A DNA stretch of 64,000 nt from Pseudoteredinibacter isoporae (GTDB lineage Bacteria; Pseudomonadota; Gammaproteobacteria; Pseudomonadales; Cellvibrionaceae): the NCBI RefSeq assembly GCF_011602085.1, contig NZ_JAAONY010000002.1, forward strand, positions 186,001-250,000. The letters are read 5' to 3'. Each line of letters begins with the position of its first letter. The stretch's first letter is position 1. Made by a program: the position numbers and the translations under genes. Under the pieces are notes generated by a model. The model had not been told where the DNA came from. It searched no databases and was given only the letters and a program-made list of their open reading frames with translations. Below are positions 9,524 through 17,552 of the stretch, piece by piece.

Positions 9524-10093
9524 CGCCGTGTTGGAAGGCCTTGCGAGCAGCAGGCAAGGCCTGAAATGATCTATAACGCCGCTCTCGCGCTTAGACTTTT
9601 CACCTTTGTTTTTATCGTGCTGAAAAGTCTAATCAGAGAGGCGATTAAAAAGGCGCAGCATACGCCTAATACAGCCAAATTTTCTATCGAAATCCAGGTC
9701 TAACGCAGGGAAATAATGTTAATTAAGTGTAAATATGAAATATATCCTCTAAACACCTGAATTAAGAGGAGTTTATTACCACAAGTAACATCTCGTCCCG
9801 CCAGGAACAATGATAGTCGAATTCACCCAAAATTGCGTTTTTTTCGTCCCCCATATCCCATAAACTTCGGGATCGATAAAATCCGCTTTCCCGGAAACGG
9901 AACTTGGCGCAAAAACAACGGGTCAATAAGAACTATTGAATATGTCGGCTCGCAAGCCGCTTGAAAAAGTCGAACTGCGACACCATTTGCAAAGATATAC
10001 CCAATGCAGGACCACAGGGCTAACTCTGGCCCGAGGTCGTGCCTGAAAAACATGCAAGAAGCAGCCAATAAACAAGAAGATAAGGGCAAATTT
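9524..10093. other. Intergenic region between divergent gdhB and moxR operons
   Basis: About 570 bases that must contain both promoters. Next to gdhB lies a perfect inverted repeat (9591-9632, described separately). AT-rich sequence at about 9710-9780 is a likely promoter area. A minus-strand open frame at 9823-10149 has no coding character and runs into moxR, so it is not called. Nothing else stands out. Confidence 0.5.
9591..9632. promoter_or_regulatory. 12-bp perfect inverted repeat upstream of gdhB
   Basis: TTAGACTTTTCA at 9591-9602 is matched exactly by TGAAAAGTCTAA at 9621-9632, with an 18-nt spacer. It lies about 70-110 nt upstream of the gdhB start. It could be a regulator-binding dyad or a leader hairpin of the gdhB transcript. 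No T-run follows on either strand. The repeat is visible; a role in gdhB control is inference. Confidence 0.4.
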
Positions 10094-11053
10094 ATGACAG
10101 ATAGCGCCAAGTTGGCCAATTTAAGCCAGTGGCTCAATGAACAGATCATTGGTCAGCCCGAACTCAGCGAACGATTATTAATCGCCATTCTGGCCAATGG
10201 CCATTTATTGGTTGAAGGGGCTCCCGGCCTGGCGAAAACCAAAGCCATTAAAACCCTGTCCAATGGCATTGAAGGGGATTTCCAAAGAATCCAGTTCACC
10301 CCTGACCTGCTGCCCTCGGACGTCACGGGCACCGACATCTATCGCCCTCAAAACGGCGAGTTCGAATTCAAGCCCGGCCCTATTTTCCACAATCTGGTTC
10401 TGGCCGATGAAATTAACCGCGCGCCCGCCAAAGTGCAGTCCGCTCTGCTGGAAGCCATGGCCGAGGGACAAATCAGTGTCGGTGGCAAGACCTACGCCCT
10501 GCCCCAGCTGTTTATGGTGATGGCCACCCAGAACCCGATTGAGCAGGAAGGCACCTATCCTTTGCCGGAAGCCCAGCTCGATCGCTTTCTGATGCATGTC
10601 GAAGTGAACTACCCCGATACTGAAGCCGAAAAACGCATCCTGCAGCTGACTCGCATGGAAGACAGCCACGTGGCCAGCACCAGCGTTGAGCCGGTCTCCC
10701 AGGAAGATATTTTCGCGATGCGCCAGGCTTGCCTGGAACTCCACATGGCCGATGCCGTTGAAGACTACATCGTTCAACTCACAGCGGCGACCCGCAAACC
10801 TTCAGCCTACGATCAGCAATTGGCCGACTGGATCGAGTTCGGCATCAGCCCACGTGGCACCATCGCCCTTGATCGTTGTGCCCGAGCCCACGCCTGGTTG
10901 AACGGGCAGGATTTCGTCAGCCCTCAAAACGTTCAGGCCATCGCTCACGATGTGATTCGACATCGCCTGCTGTTGAGCTTTGAAGCCGAAGCCAACGGTA
11001 TTACCCCGAATCAAGTCATTGATAGACTGCTGCAATTGGTTCCGGTGGCATAG
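10094..11053 (+). CDS. MoxR-family AAA+ ATPase
   Basis: AAA+ chaperone-like ATPase of 319 residues that works with VWA-domain partners. Walker A is GAPGLAKT (about residues 43-50), Walker B is LVLADE (about 101-106), followed by INRAPAKVQSALLEAM and sensor-1 MATQNPIEQEGTYPLPEAQ, the MoxR signature. The ATG at 10094 is chosen because AGGG lies 7 nt upstream and the conserved domain starts shortly after; in-frame ATGs at 10004 and 10051 lack such sites. It is the first gene of a six-gene operon in which all following genes overlap or nearly touch. Substrate is unknown; related operons are tied to envelope stress and aerotolerance. Confidence 0.93.
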   Translation: MTDSAKLANLSQWLNEQIIGQPELSERLLIAILANGHLLVEGAPGLAKTKAIKTLSNGIEGDFQRIQFTPDLLPSDVTGTDIYRPQNGEFEFKPGPIFHNLVLADEINRAPAKVQSALLEAMAEGQISVGGKTYALPQLFMVMATQNPIEQEGTYPLPEAQLDRFLMHVEVNYPDTEAEKRILQLTRMEDSHVASTSVEPVSQEDIFAMRQACLELHMADAVEDYIVQLTAATRKPSAYDQQLADWIEFGISPRGTIALDRCARAHAWLNGQDFVSPQNVQAIAHDVIRHRLLLSFEAEANGITPNQVIDRLLQLVPVA

Positions 11054-11061
11054 CCTGACGC

Positions 11062-12000
11062 ATGAGTAAAACACTGGACCTACAGCTTGAGGGAACCCGG
11101 AGCCACTTGAGCAGCCTGCTGCAACTGCGCCACCCGGCCCAGGAGCTGAATATATACAGCCGGCAATACAGTCGTTCCGTATTGCTCGGTCAGCAAAAGA
11201 CCACTCAACGCGGTCGCGGCATGGAATTTGAAGAAGTTCGTCAGTATCACGCTGGCGACGATGTCCGCACCATCGACTGGCGGGTGACTGCTCGCACTCA
11301 GGTGCCACACACAAAACTGTTTCGAGAAGAGCGTGAGCGGCCAGTATTGCTGATCTGCGATCTGCGCCCGAATATGTTTTTTGGCAGTCAAAAGCGATTC
11401 AAGTCTGTGCAACTCGCCAACCTTGCCGCACAACTGGCATGGGCGGCTATTCACCATAAGGATCGAATTGGTGGCTTGGTGTTCGATGGCCAGAGCCAAC
11501 ATGACATTCGTCCTGCTCGCAGCAAACACCGGGTTATGCAGCTGTTAAATACCCTGTGTGAACAGGAAGCCCAGATCTCGACCGCCAAGAATATCAGCAT
11601 GGCCGATATTTTATTGGACAGTCGTCGCGTGGCCCGGCCTGGCAGTGCGGTATTTATTCTCAGCGATTTTCACGATTTCGACGAAGCTGCACACCACCAA
11701 TTACATTGCCTTGCCCGCCACATCGATGTGAGCTGCATTCGTATCAGCGACCCACTGGAAGCCCGCCTGTCTCAATTACAAGGTTTAAGCATCAGTGATG
11801 GTGAGCTGCGCAGTACCTTGCAACAGGGTCCCGAACTGGATCGTTTTGCTGCACAACAAATGAGAAGCCAGGATCTGCTGACTCAAGCCTGTGCCAAATC
11901 CGCCGTGGAATTATTGCAATGCCAAACCACCGACGACCCGCTGACGTGGCTTGCAGGACGTTTTGCAAAACAGAAAACTCGGAGGGCCAAAGGTGCTTAA
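11062..12000 (+). CDS. DUF58 domain-containing protein
   Basis: A protein of 312 residues, the normal partner of MoxR ATPases. The DUF58 signature RGRGMEFEEVRQYHAGDDVR followed by TIDWRVTAR lies around residues 50-77. The C-terminal half has the alternating hydrophobic pattern of a VWA-like fold (FILSDFHDFDEAAHH). No signal peptide or membrane segment is seen, so it is probably cytoplasmic. It starts 8 nt after moxR and its stop lies inside the start region of the next gene, which suggests translational coupling. Confidence 0.9.
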   Translation: MSKTLDLQLEGTRSHLSSLLQLRHPAQELNIYSRQYSRSVLLGQQKTTQRGRGMEFEEVRQYHAGDDVRTIDWRVTARTQVPHTKLFREERERPVLLICDLRPNMFFGSQKRFKSVQLANLAAQLAWAAIHHKDRIGGLVFDGQSQHDIRPARSKHRVMQLLNTLCEQEAQISTAKNISMADILLDSRRVARPGSAVFILSDFHDFDEAAHHQLHCLARHIDVSCIRISDPLEARLSQLQGLSISDGELRSTLQQGPELDRFAAQQMRSQDLLTQACAKSAVELLQCQTTDDPLTWLAGRFAKQKTRRAKGA

Positions 12001-12619
12001 AACAATGCGTGAAAACGTGCGCACGATAATTGTCGCACTTACAGCGGTGGCATTAAGCGTTAGCGTATCAGTGTTCGCCCAAGCCCCTGTTCCGTCTCCG
12101 CAGCAGCCCCCTTCTCAACAACAATTACCCATGCAAACCGGAAATCCCCTGGCGGAGTTACGGCCGATTCACTTGCCTGACGAGCCCAGCGGCTGGCCAG
12201 CGCCCGGCTGGTATCTATTGACCCTGCTGATTCTTGGATTGATCATCGCCGCCATTCTCTATTGGCGAAAGCACCGACAATCCAAAGTCTATCTGAACAA
12301 ACAACAGTCTCAATGGGCGTTGAAGGAATTGAAGCGCTATTCCCGCGACAACAAGGCCGACTATATTCGACAGTGCAATGCTCTGCTGAAACGCGTTGCG
12401 ATGGCGAACTATCCCTCCGAGAACCCTGCACAGTTAAGCGATGAACAATGGCTTCAGTTTTTAACTCGACACTGCGAGAGCCTGGATAGTCAGGTGTTTA
12501 ACATCCTAAAGCAAGGCCCCTACCTGCCCGATGAAAAGCTGCAAGCCATCAGCACTGAGCCATTAGCCCAAGCCTGCCAACATTGGCTGAGCCACCATCA
12601 CGAGGTGACCCATGCTTGA
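11993..12619 (+). CDS. DUF4381 family membrane protein of the moxR/bat operon
   Basis: An N-terminal hydrophobic stretch (IIVALTAVALSVSVSVFAQA) looks like a signal peptide. A Pro/Gln-rich linker and a second membrane helix (WYLLTLLILGLIIAAILYW) follow, then a cytoplasmic helical domain containing WALKELKRYSRDN and LKRVAMANYPSENPAQLSDE, as in DUF4381. GTG at 11993 is preferred because GGAGG sits 7 nt upstream; ATG at 12005 is the alternative. It overlaps the end of the DUF58 gene and the start of the next VWA gene by a few bases. The role within the complex is unknown. Confidence 0.85.
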   Translation: MLKTMRENVRTIIVALTAVALSVSVSVFAQAPVPSPQQPPSQQQLPMQTGNPLAELRPIHLPDEPSGWPAPGWYLLTLLILGLIIAAILYWRKHRQSKVYLNKQQSQWALKELKRYSRDNKADYIRQCNALLKRVAMANYPSENPAQLSDEQWLQFLTRHCESLDSQVFNILKQGPYLPDEKLQAISTEPLAQACQHWLSHHHEVTHA

Positions 12620-13637
12620 GTTTCTATGGCCATGGGTTTTCGCCCTCGCACCGTTGCCGTTTTTGCTGAGAAAAATACTGCCTGCAAAACAAGATAGCAG
12701 TGCCGCATTGAAAGTACCTTTTTATCAGCAACTGGCCCAAAGCCAGGAAAGCAAACACACTCCACTTTGGCAAATTCTGTTATTGAGCATTATTTGGCTC
12801 TGTCTTTTGGTGGCCTGCGCTCGACCAATTTGGATTGGAGATCCCGTTGAGCTCCCGGCAAGCGGACGGGATTTGTTATTGGCGGTTGATATTTCCGGCT
12901 CCATGAAAACTGCGGACATGAACATTGACGGTGAACAAGTACCGCGTTTATGGGCCGTTAAATCCGTTGTGGGGGATTTTGTTGAACGTCGCAAGCACGA
13001 TCGTCTCGGCCTGGTTTTATTTGGTACCCAAGCCTATCTTCAAGCACCACTGACCTTCGACCGCGCAACCGTCAAACAACTACTGGATGAAGCCCAGCTA
13101 GGTTTTGCCGGAGAAAAAACCGCCATTGGCGATGCTATTGGCCTGGCGATTAAACGCCTGCGAGAACGCCCCGCCGATTCACGGGTCCTGATTTTGCTGA
13201 CTGATGGCGCCAACACCGCCGGTGAAGTCGCACCGTTGCAAGCCGCAGAGCTTGCAAAGCAAACCCATGTTAAAATTTATACCATTGGTGTCGGTGCCGA
13301 TCAGATGACCACACCCGGAATATTCGGCAGCTCCTTTGGCAGTCGCACCATCAATCCTTCGCTTGATCTGGATGAAGAAAGCTTGCAAAAAATCGCCCAG
13401 CTTACCGGAGGCCGTTACTTTCGCGCCCGCAATCCAGAGGACCTTCAGAAAATCTATGCTCTGCTTGATGAATTGGAGCCGATTGAACAAGCCGAAGAAA
13501 CTTTCCGGCCACGCAAATCATTTACACATTGGCCACTGGGCATCGCTTTAGCATTAATCGCATTGTTTCTGCTTGGCAATATCATTGTAAACCTCTTCGC
13601 CCGATCAAATGCCTCCAGCACAGAGGAGGTACGCTAA
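12612..13637 (+). CDS. VWA domain membrane protein (BatA-like)
   Basis: A protein of 341 residues with N-terminal membrane segments (FLWPWVFALAPLPFLL; ILLLSIIWLCLLVACA), a von Willebrand factor A domain and a C-terminal helix (LGIALALIALFLLGNIIVN). The metal-ion-dependent adhesion motif is intact: VDISGSM (about residues 93-99), the Thr of the TFDRAT loop and LLTDGAN. It is likely anchored in the inner membrane with the VWA domain facing MoxR. It overlaps the upstream gene by 8 nt, and its TAA stop shares one base with the next ATG (TAATG). Confidence 0.92.
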   Translation: MLEFLWPWVFALAPLPFLLRKILPAKQDSSAALKVPFYQQLAQSQESKHTPLWQILLLSIIWLCLLVACARPIWIGDPVELPASGRDLLLAVDISGSMKTADMNIDGEQVPRLWAVKSVVGDFVERRKHDRLGLVLFGTQAYLQAPLTFDRATVKQLLDEAQLGFAGEKTAIGDAIGLAIKRLRERPADSRVLILLTDGANTAGEVAPLQAAELAKQTHVKIYTIGVGADQMTTPGIFGSSFGSRTINPSLDLDEESLQKIAQLTGGRYFRARNPEDLQKIYALLDELEPIEQAEETFRPRKSFTHWPLGIALALIALFLLGNIIVNLFARSNASSTEEVR

Positions 13638-15610
13638 TGGACGGTTTAAACGAATTTCATTTTCTACGCCCTTGGGCATTGATGCTTATTCCAACGCTGG
13701 CCCTCATGGTTTATTTTGCCCAGCGCCAACTTTCCCAGCAATCCGCCTGGAAGCAATGGGTAGACCCACAACTGCTTTCTCAGATGCTGGTTCATGGCGA
13801 TGGAAAGCAATGGCGCTTTCCTTGGTGGCTGGCAGCACTGTTGCTAAGTGCAGGCGCTATTGGACTGGCAGGCCCAAGCTGGGAAAAGCTGCCCCAGCCA
13901 GTCATTCAAAAGCAGAACGCTTTGATCGTGATTCTGGACCTATCTCCGTCTATGAACAGCCAGGACATAAAGCCTTCCCGCCTGGACATCAGTCGTTTCA
14001 AACTGATCGATTTGTTGAAACAACGCAAAGAAGGTCAAACCGGCTTGGTCGCCTATGCTGGAGAAGCCCACGTCGTAACGCCTTTAACCGATGACGTTGA
14101 AACCATTATCAATTTACTACCCGTACTTAAACCCGGACTGATGCCTATTCGCGGCAGTAATGTGGAAGCGGGTATCGGCCAGGCTATTCAACTGCTGAAA
14201 GACAGTGGTTTGCAAAGTGGCGACATTCTATTGCTCAGTGATGGTGTGGCCGAACAAGCCTTGGGGAATATCGAAGATCAACTGTCAGGCAGCAGTTATC
14301 GACTTTCCGTCATGTCGGTTGGCACTGAAGATGGAGGTCCGATCCCCAGCGGACAAGGCTTTATGAAAGATTCCCAGGGTAATATTGTTATCGCAAAAAC
14401 CGACACTGGCACCATGCGTGAACTGGCCCGGGAAAATGGTGGCTTGTTCGTACAACTGCAAGCGGGCGAGCAAGACCTTCAACGCCTGAATCAATTTTGG
14501 CAACAGGATCTTTCGGCAAATGACATGAATAATCCGGAAGACACTCTGGGCGACCGCGAATTTGATCAGTGGCAGGATAACGGCCATTGGTTCGCCCTCG
14601 CTCTGTTGTTGTTTTTTCCATTTGCCTTCCGCCGTGGAGGCCTGCTCGCTCTACTGCCCACCTGTATACTGAGCGCTGCATTGAGCAGCTTGCCAACATC
14701 ACATGCCACCGCGCAGGAAACCGCAACACCGAAGCCCCAGCCCGCAGAGGCAAGCCAACCCCCATCGGGATTTGGCGAGGCATGGAAAGGTCTATGGCAG
14801 ACCCCCAATCAACGTGGCATGGATGCGTACAAGGAACAAGACTACCAGCGCGCTCGGGAATTATTTGAAGACCCACAATGGCAAGCAAGCTCGGACTATG
14901 AAAATGGCAACTTTGACGCCGCTGCAAAAGCGTTTGCCAAAGAGGAAAGCGCCGAGGGCCAATACAACTTGGGTAATGCCCTTGCCCAATCCGGCGATTT
15001 CGACGGCGCCATTAAGGCCTACGATGAAGCCCTGAAACAAAAGCCCGATTTTGAAGATGCCAAGTTCAATAAAGAGCTGATGGAAAAATTGAAGCTGGAG
15101 CAGGAACAACAAGAACAAGAACAGCAACAAAGCGATCAGAACCAGGAGTCCCAGGACAATCAGGAACAAGACGGTTCAGAACAACAGCAAAAGCAAGACC
15201 AATCCGGGCAACAAGAGAATCAGGATCAGCAAGAAAGCGACACCCAGCAAGAGAATCAGCAAAACGAAGAGCAGGATTCTCAATCCCAGGAGCCACAAAG
15301 CCAGAATCAGCAGAGCCAGGAAGAACAGGAAACGGATCAATCCGAACAGCAGGAGCAGCAGGCCGAGCAACAAGAAGGCGAAGAAAATGAGAACCAACAA
15401 GAGGCTGAGCAACAGGCTCAAGCTGACATTAATCCGGATGATCTCAGCGATGAAGAAAAGCAAGCGCTGGAACAATGGCTGAAACAGGTTCCTGATGATC
15501 CATCTGGACTTTTACGCCGAAAGTTTCTCTATGAGCAACGTCAAAAGCAGATTGCCTATCGCAATGGCCAGCTTGAATTGCCCGACAACGATGCCCACAA
15601 GCGCTACTGA
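13637..15610 (+). CDS. VWA plus TPR protein (BatB/BatC fusion)
   Basis: A 657-residue fusion: two N-terminal membrane helices, a VWA domain with DLSPSM (about 99-104) and LLLSDGV, another membrane helix, a TPR pair (YNLGNALAQSGDFDGAIKAY), then a 110-residue tail made almost only of Gln, Glu, Asp, Asn and Ser. It closes with DLSDEEKQALEQWLKQVPDD and LLRRKFLYEQ, conserved at the end of these fusions. AGGAGGT 6 nt before the ATG at 13637 fixes the start. In Bacteroides the VWA and TPR parts are separate BatB and BatC; the fused form is typical of gammaproteobacteria. The acidic repeat may be variable in length between strains. Confidence 0.92.
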   Translation: MDGLNEFHFLRPWALMLIPTLALMVYFAQRQLSQQSAWKQWVDPQLLSQMLVHGDGKQWRFPWWLAALLLSAGAIGLAGPSWEKLPQPVIQKQNALIVILDLSPSMNSQDIKPSRLDISRFKLIDLLKQRKEGQTGLVAYAGEAHVVTPLTDDVETIINLLPVLKPGLMPIRGSNVEAGIGQAIQLLKDSGLQSGDILLLSDGVAEQALGNIEDQLSGSSYRLSVMSVGTEDGGPIPSGQGFMKDSQGNIVIAKTDTGTMRELARENGGLFVQLQAGEQDLQRLNQFWQQDLSANDMNNPEDTLGDREFDQWQDNGHWFALALLLFFPFAFRRGGLLALLPTCILSAALSSLPTSHATAQETATPKPQPAEASQPPSGFGEAWKGLWQTPNQRGMDAYKEQDYQRARELFEDPQWQASSDYENGNFDAAAKAFAKEESAEGQYNLGNALAQSGDFDGAIKAYDEALKQKPDFEDAKFNKELMEKLKLEQEQQEQEQQQSDQNQESQDNQEQDGSEQQQKQDQSGQQENQDQQESDTQQENQQNEEQDSQSQEPQSQNQQSQEEQETDQSEQQEQQAEQQEGEENENQQEAEQQAQADINPDDLSDEEKQALEQWLKQVPDDPSGLLRRKFLYEQRQKQIAYRNGQLELPDNDAHKRY

Positions 15611-15658
15611 ATTCGGGTCTACCAAGACACGGAACGATAAAGAATTAATTGAATCCTT

Positions 15659-17455
15659 ATGAAAACGATCGTATTGATGCAACAAATATTGCCAAACCCA
15701 GGCCTTGCGCTTCTAACAAGCAAAGCCAAAACCCTATTGTTCATTCTGGGCCTGATGTTACTCAGTTCCAGCAGCATGGCTCTGAGCATTAGCTCAAAAG
15801 TCGATCGCGACAGTATCGCAATGAGCGAGACTCTGACTTTAACTGTCTCCGTGGATGAGCAAGTAGCCTTCAGCGCCCCTTCTTTTGAGGAGCTTCAGCA
15901 AAACTTCGACATTCTTCGCCAACACAAGAGCAATCGCTATCAGAGTATGAATGGCCAGGTTACTTCGGTTACCGAATGGGTACTGACGCTAGGCCCCAAG
16001 CGTGAAGGTCAGCTGATCATTCCAAGCTTTGAATATGAAGGCCAGTATTCTGACGCCATTCCCATCAACGTCAGTAAACAAAGCGCACCGACGAAAGCCC
16101 AACAGGATATTTTTCTGGAAGCCAGTGCCGATAAAAAAGAGGCTTTTGTACAAGAACAGATCATCTTTACGCAAAAACTCTACAGCGCCGTGAATCTGAG
16201 CAGCTTTGACCCCGAGGCCTTGCAAATCACTGGCGCTAGAGTAGAGCTTCTCAGCGAATTCGATTATCAAACCCGCATTGGCAACCGCCCCTATGTCGTC
16301 GTGGAATCCCGCTACGCCATTTACCCGCAACAAAGCGGCAAACTGACCATCCCAGCCCTGCGCTGGAATGTGGGCGTAAGCGGTGGCCGCCGAAATGTCT
16401 TTGATCCCTTCTCAAACAACAGTGGTCGTATTCACCGATTGAGAAGCGAGGCTATTGAGCTTGATATTAAGGCCAGTCCAGCGAATGCCACACCCTGGTT
16501 ACCCGCCAGTCGATTGGAACTGACCCAGAGCTGGAGCAGCGCCCCGGAGAAAATGCGCGCAGGCGAGCCGATTACTCGCCATATTGAAATTCTGGCTCAG
16601 GGGCTTACCGCCGCCCAGTTACCGAATATTGAAATGGCGAGTGATGATACACTGCAAGGTAAAATCAAAGCTTATCTGGAACAACCCCAAACAGAAGATC
16701 AGAAAAACAATAACGGTATTATTGGCAAACGGCGCATCTCCACCGCCATCATTCCAAGCCAGGCAGGCCCACTGACCTTGCCAGCAATTGAAATCCGTTG
16801 GTGGAATACACTGCAGAAGCAATGGCAAACGGCCAAACTGCCCGAAATGAAAGTAGAAGTTCTGGCTGGTGCCACTGGCCCTGCCCCAAATCCAGCTCCT
16901 GAAAACGCTTCAACCCTGCCTACGACAGAACAAAGCCCACTGATCGATAAAGGCGATACCGGTGGGGCCGCAGTTTCAAGCCCCGCCGCAAATTCAGCAG
17001 GAAATGATCAGCGCCCTCTGGGATGGATACTTTACAGCTTGTTTGTTACTGCGATAAGCATAGCACTCGCCTTTCTTTGTTTGCGCTTGTGGAGAGAAAA
17101 GAAAGCCTTACACGCTCAACTCTCCTCGGCGGAGAAAAGCACAACTTCTACTACCTCAGCAACAACCTCTGTAAGCGACATTCTGAACCATAACGACGAT
17201 TTGGATCGCTACAAGGCCTTACAGAAATACATTAGCGAACAACGTCTGACACAGCCCGGTTTCTCAAACGCCTATAACGACAGTGAGCTCGCCCAACTAA
17301 TGCAGTCTTTGGAAAGTAATTTGTATGGCAGTGGCAGCCAATCCCGTCACCGCGTTTCCAACGATGACCTTCAGCGCGCGATTGAAAGCCTGCAACAAAG
17401 CTTGAAGCAGGAGCAAACAGATGGGTCAACCCTGCCGCCGCTGTACCCACATTAA
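15659..17455 (+). CDS. BatD family protein
   Basis: A protein of 598 residues ending the operon. A signal peptide (LLFILGLMLLSSSSMALS) leads into tandem Ig-like strands beginning SISSKVDRDSIAMSETLTLT and including VTSVTEWVLTLGPKREGQLI, the BatD pattern. A membrane helix (WILYSLFVTAISIALAFLCL) lies near residue 460, and a cytoplasmic helical tail follows. The bulk is therefore periplasmic. An ATG at 15659 gives a long n-region; a later start at residue 7 (MQQILPN) is possible. The gene is followed by a strong bidirectional terminator shared with convergent pepN. Confidence 0.9.
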   Translation: MKTIVLMQQILPNPGLALLTSKAKTLLFILGLMLLSSSSMALSISSKVDRDSIAMSETLTLTVSVDEQVAFSAPSFEELQQNFDILRQHKSNRYQSMNGQVTSVTEWVLTLGPKREGQLIIPSFEYEGQYSDAIPINVSKQSAPTKAQQDIFLEASADKKEAFVQEQIIFTQKLYSAVNLSSFDPEALQITGARVELLSEFDYQTRIGNRPYVVVESRYAIYPQQSGKLTIPALRWNVGVSGGRRNVFDPFSNNSGRIHRLRSEAIELDIKASPANATPWLPASRLELTQSWSSAPEKMRAGEPITRHIEILAQGLTAAQLPNIEMASDDTLQGKIKAYLEQPQTEDQKNNNGIIGKRRISTAIIPSQAGPLTLPAIEIRWWNTLQKQWQTAKLPEMKVEVLAGATGPAPNPAPENASTLPTTEQSPLIDKGDTGGAAVSSPAANSAGNDQRPLGWILYSLFVTAISIALAFLCLRLWREKKALHAQLSSAEKSTTSTTSATTSVSDILNHNDDLDRYKALQKYISEQRLTQPGFSNAYNDSELAQLMQSLESNLYGSGSQSRHRVSNDDLQRAIESLQQSLKQEQTDGSTLPPLYPH

Positions 17456-17503
17456 ATGCAGGAACAGGCACAAGTTTTTGTACAGCAAGTTTTCGAAAAA
17501 CCT

Positions 17504-17534
17504 AAAAAAGGCCAGCAATTTGCTGGCCTTTTTT
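17504..17534. terminator. Bidirectional terminator between batD and pepN
   Basis: A-run, GGCCAGCA stem, short ATT-type loop, TGCTGGCC stem and T-run. The A and T tracts make it work on both strands, serving batD (plus) and pepN (minus). Confidence 0.9.
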
Positions 17535-17552
17535 ATGGAGCTTAAGAAGGGT

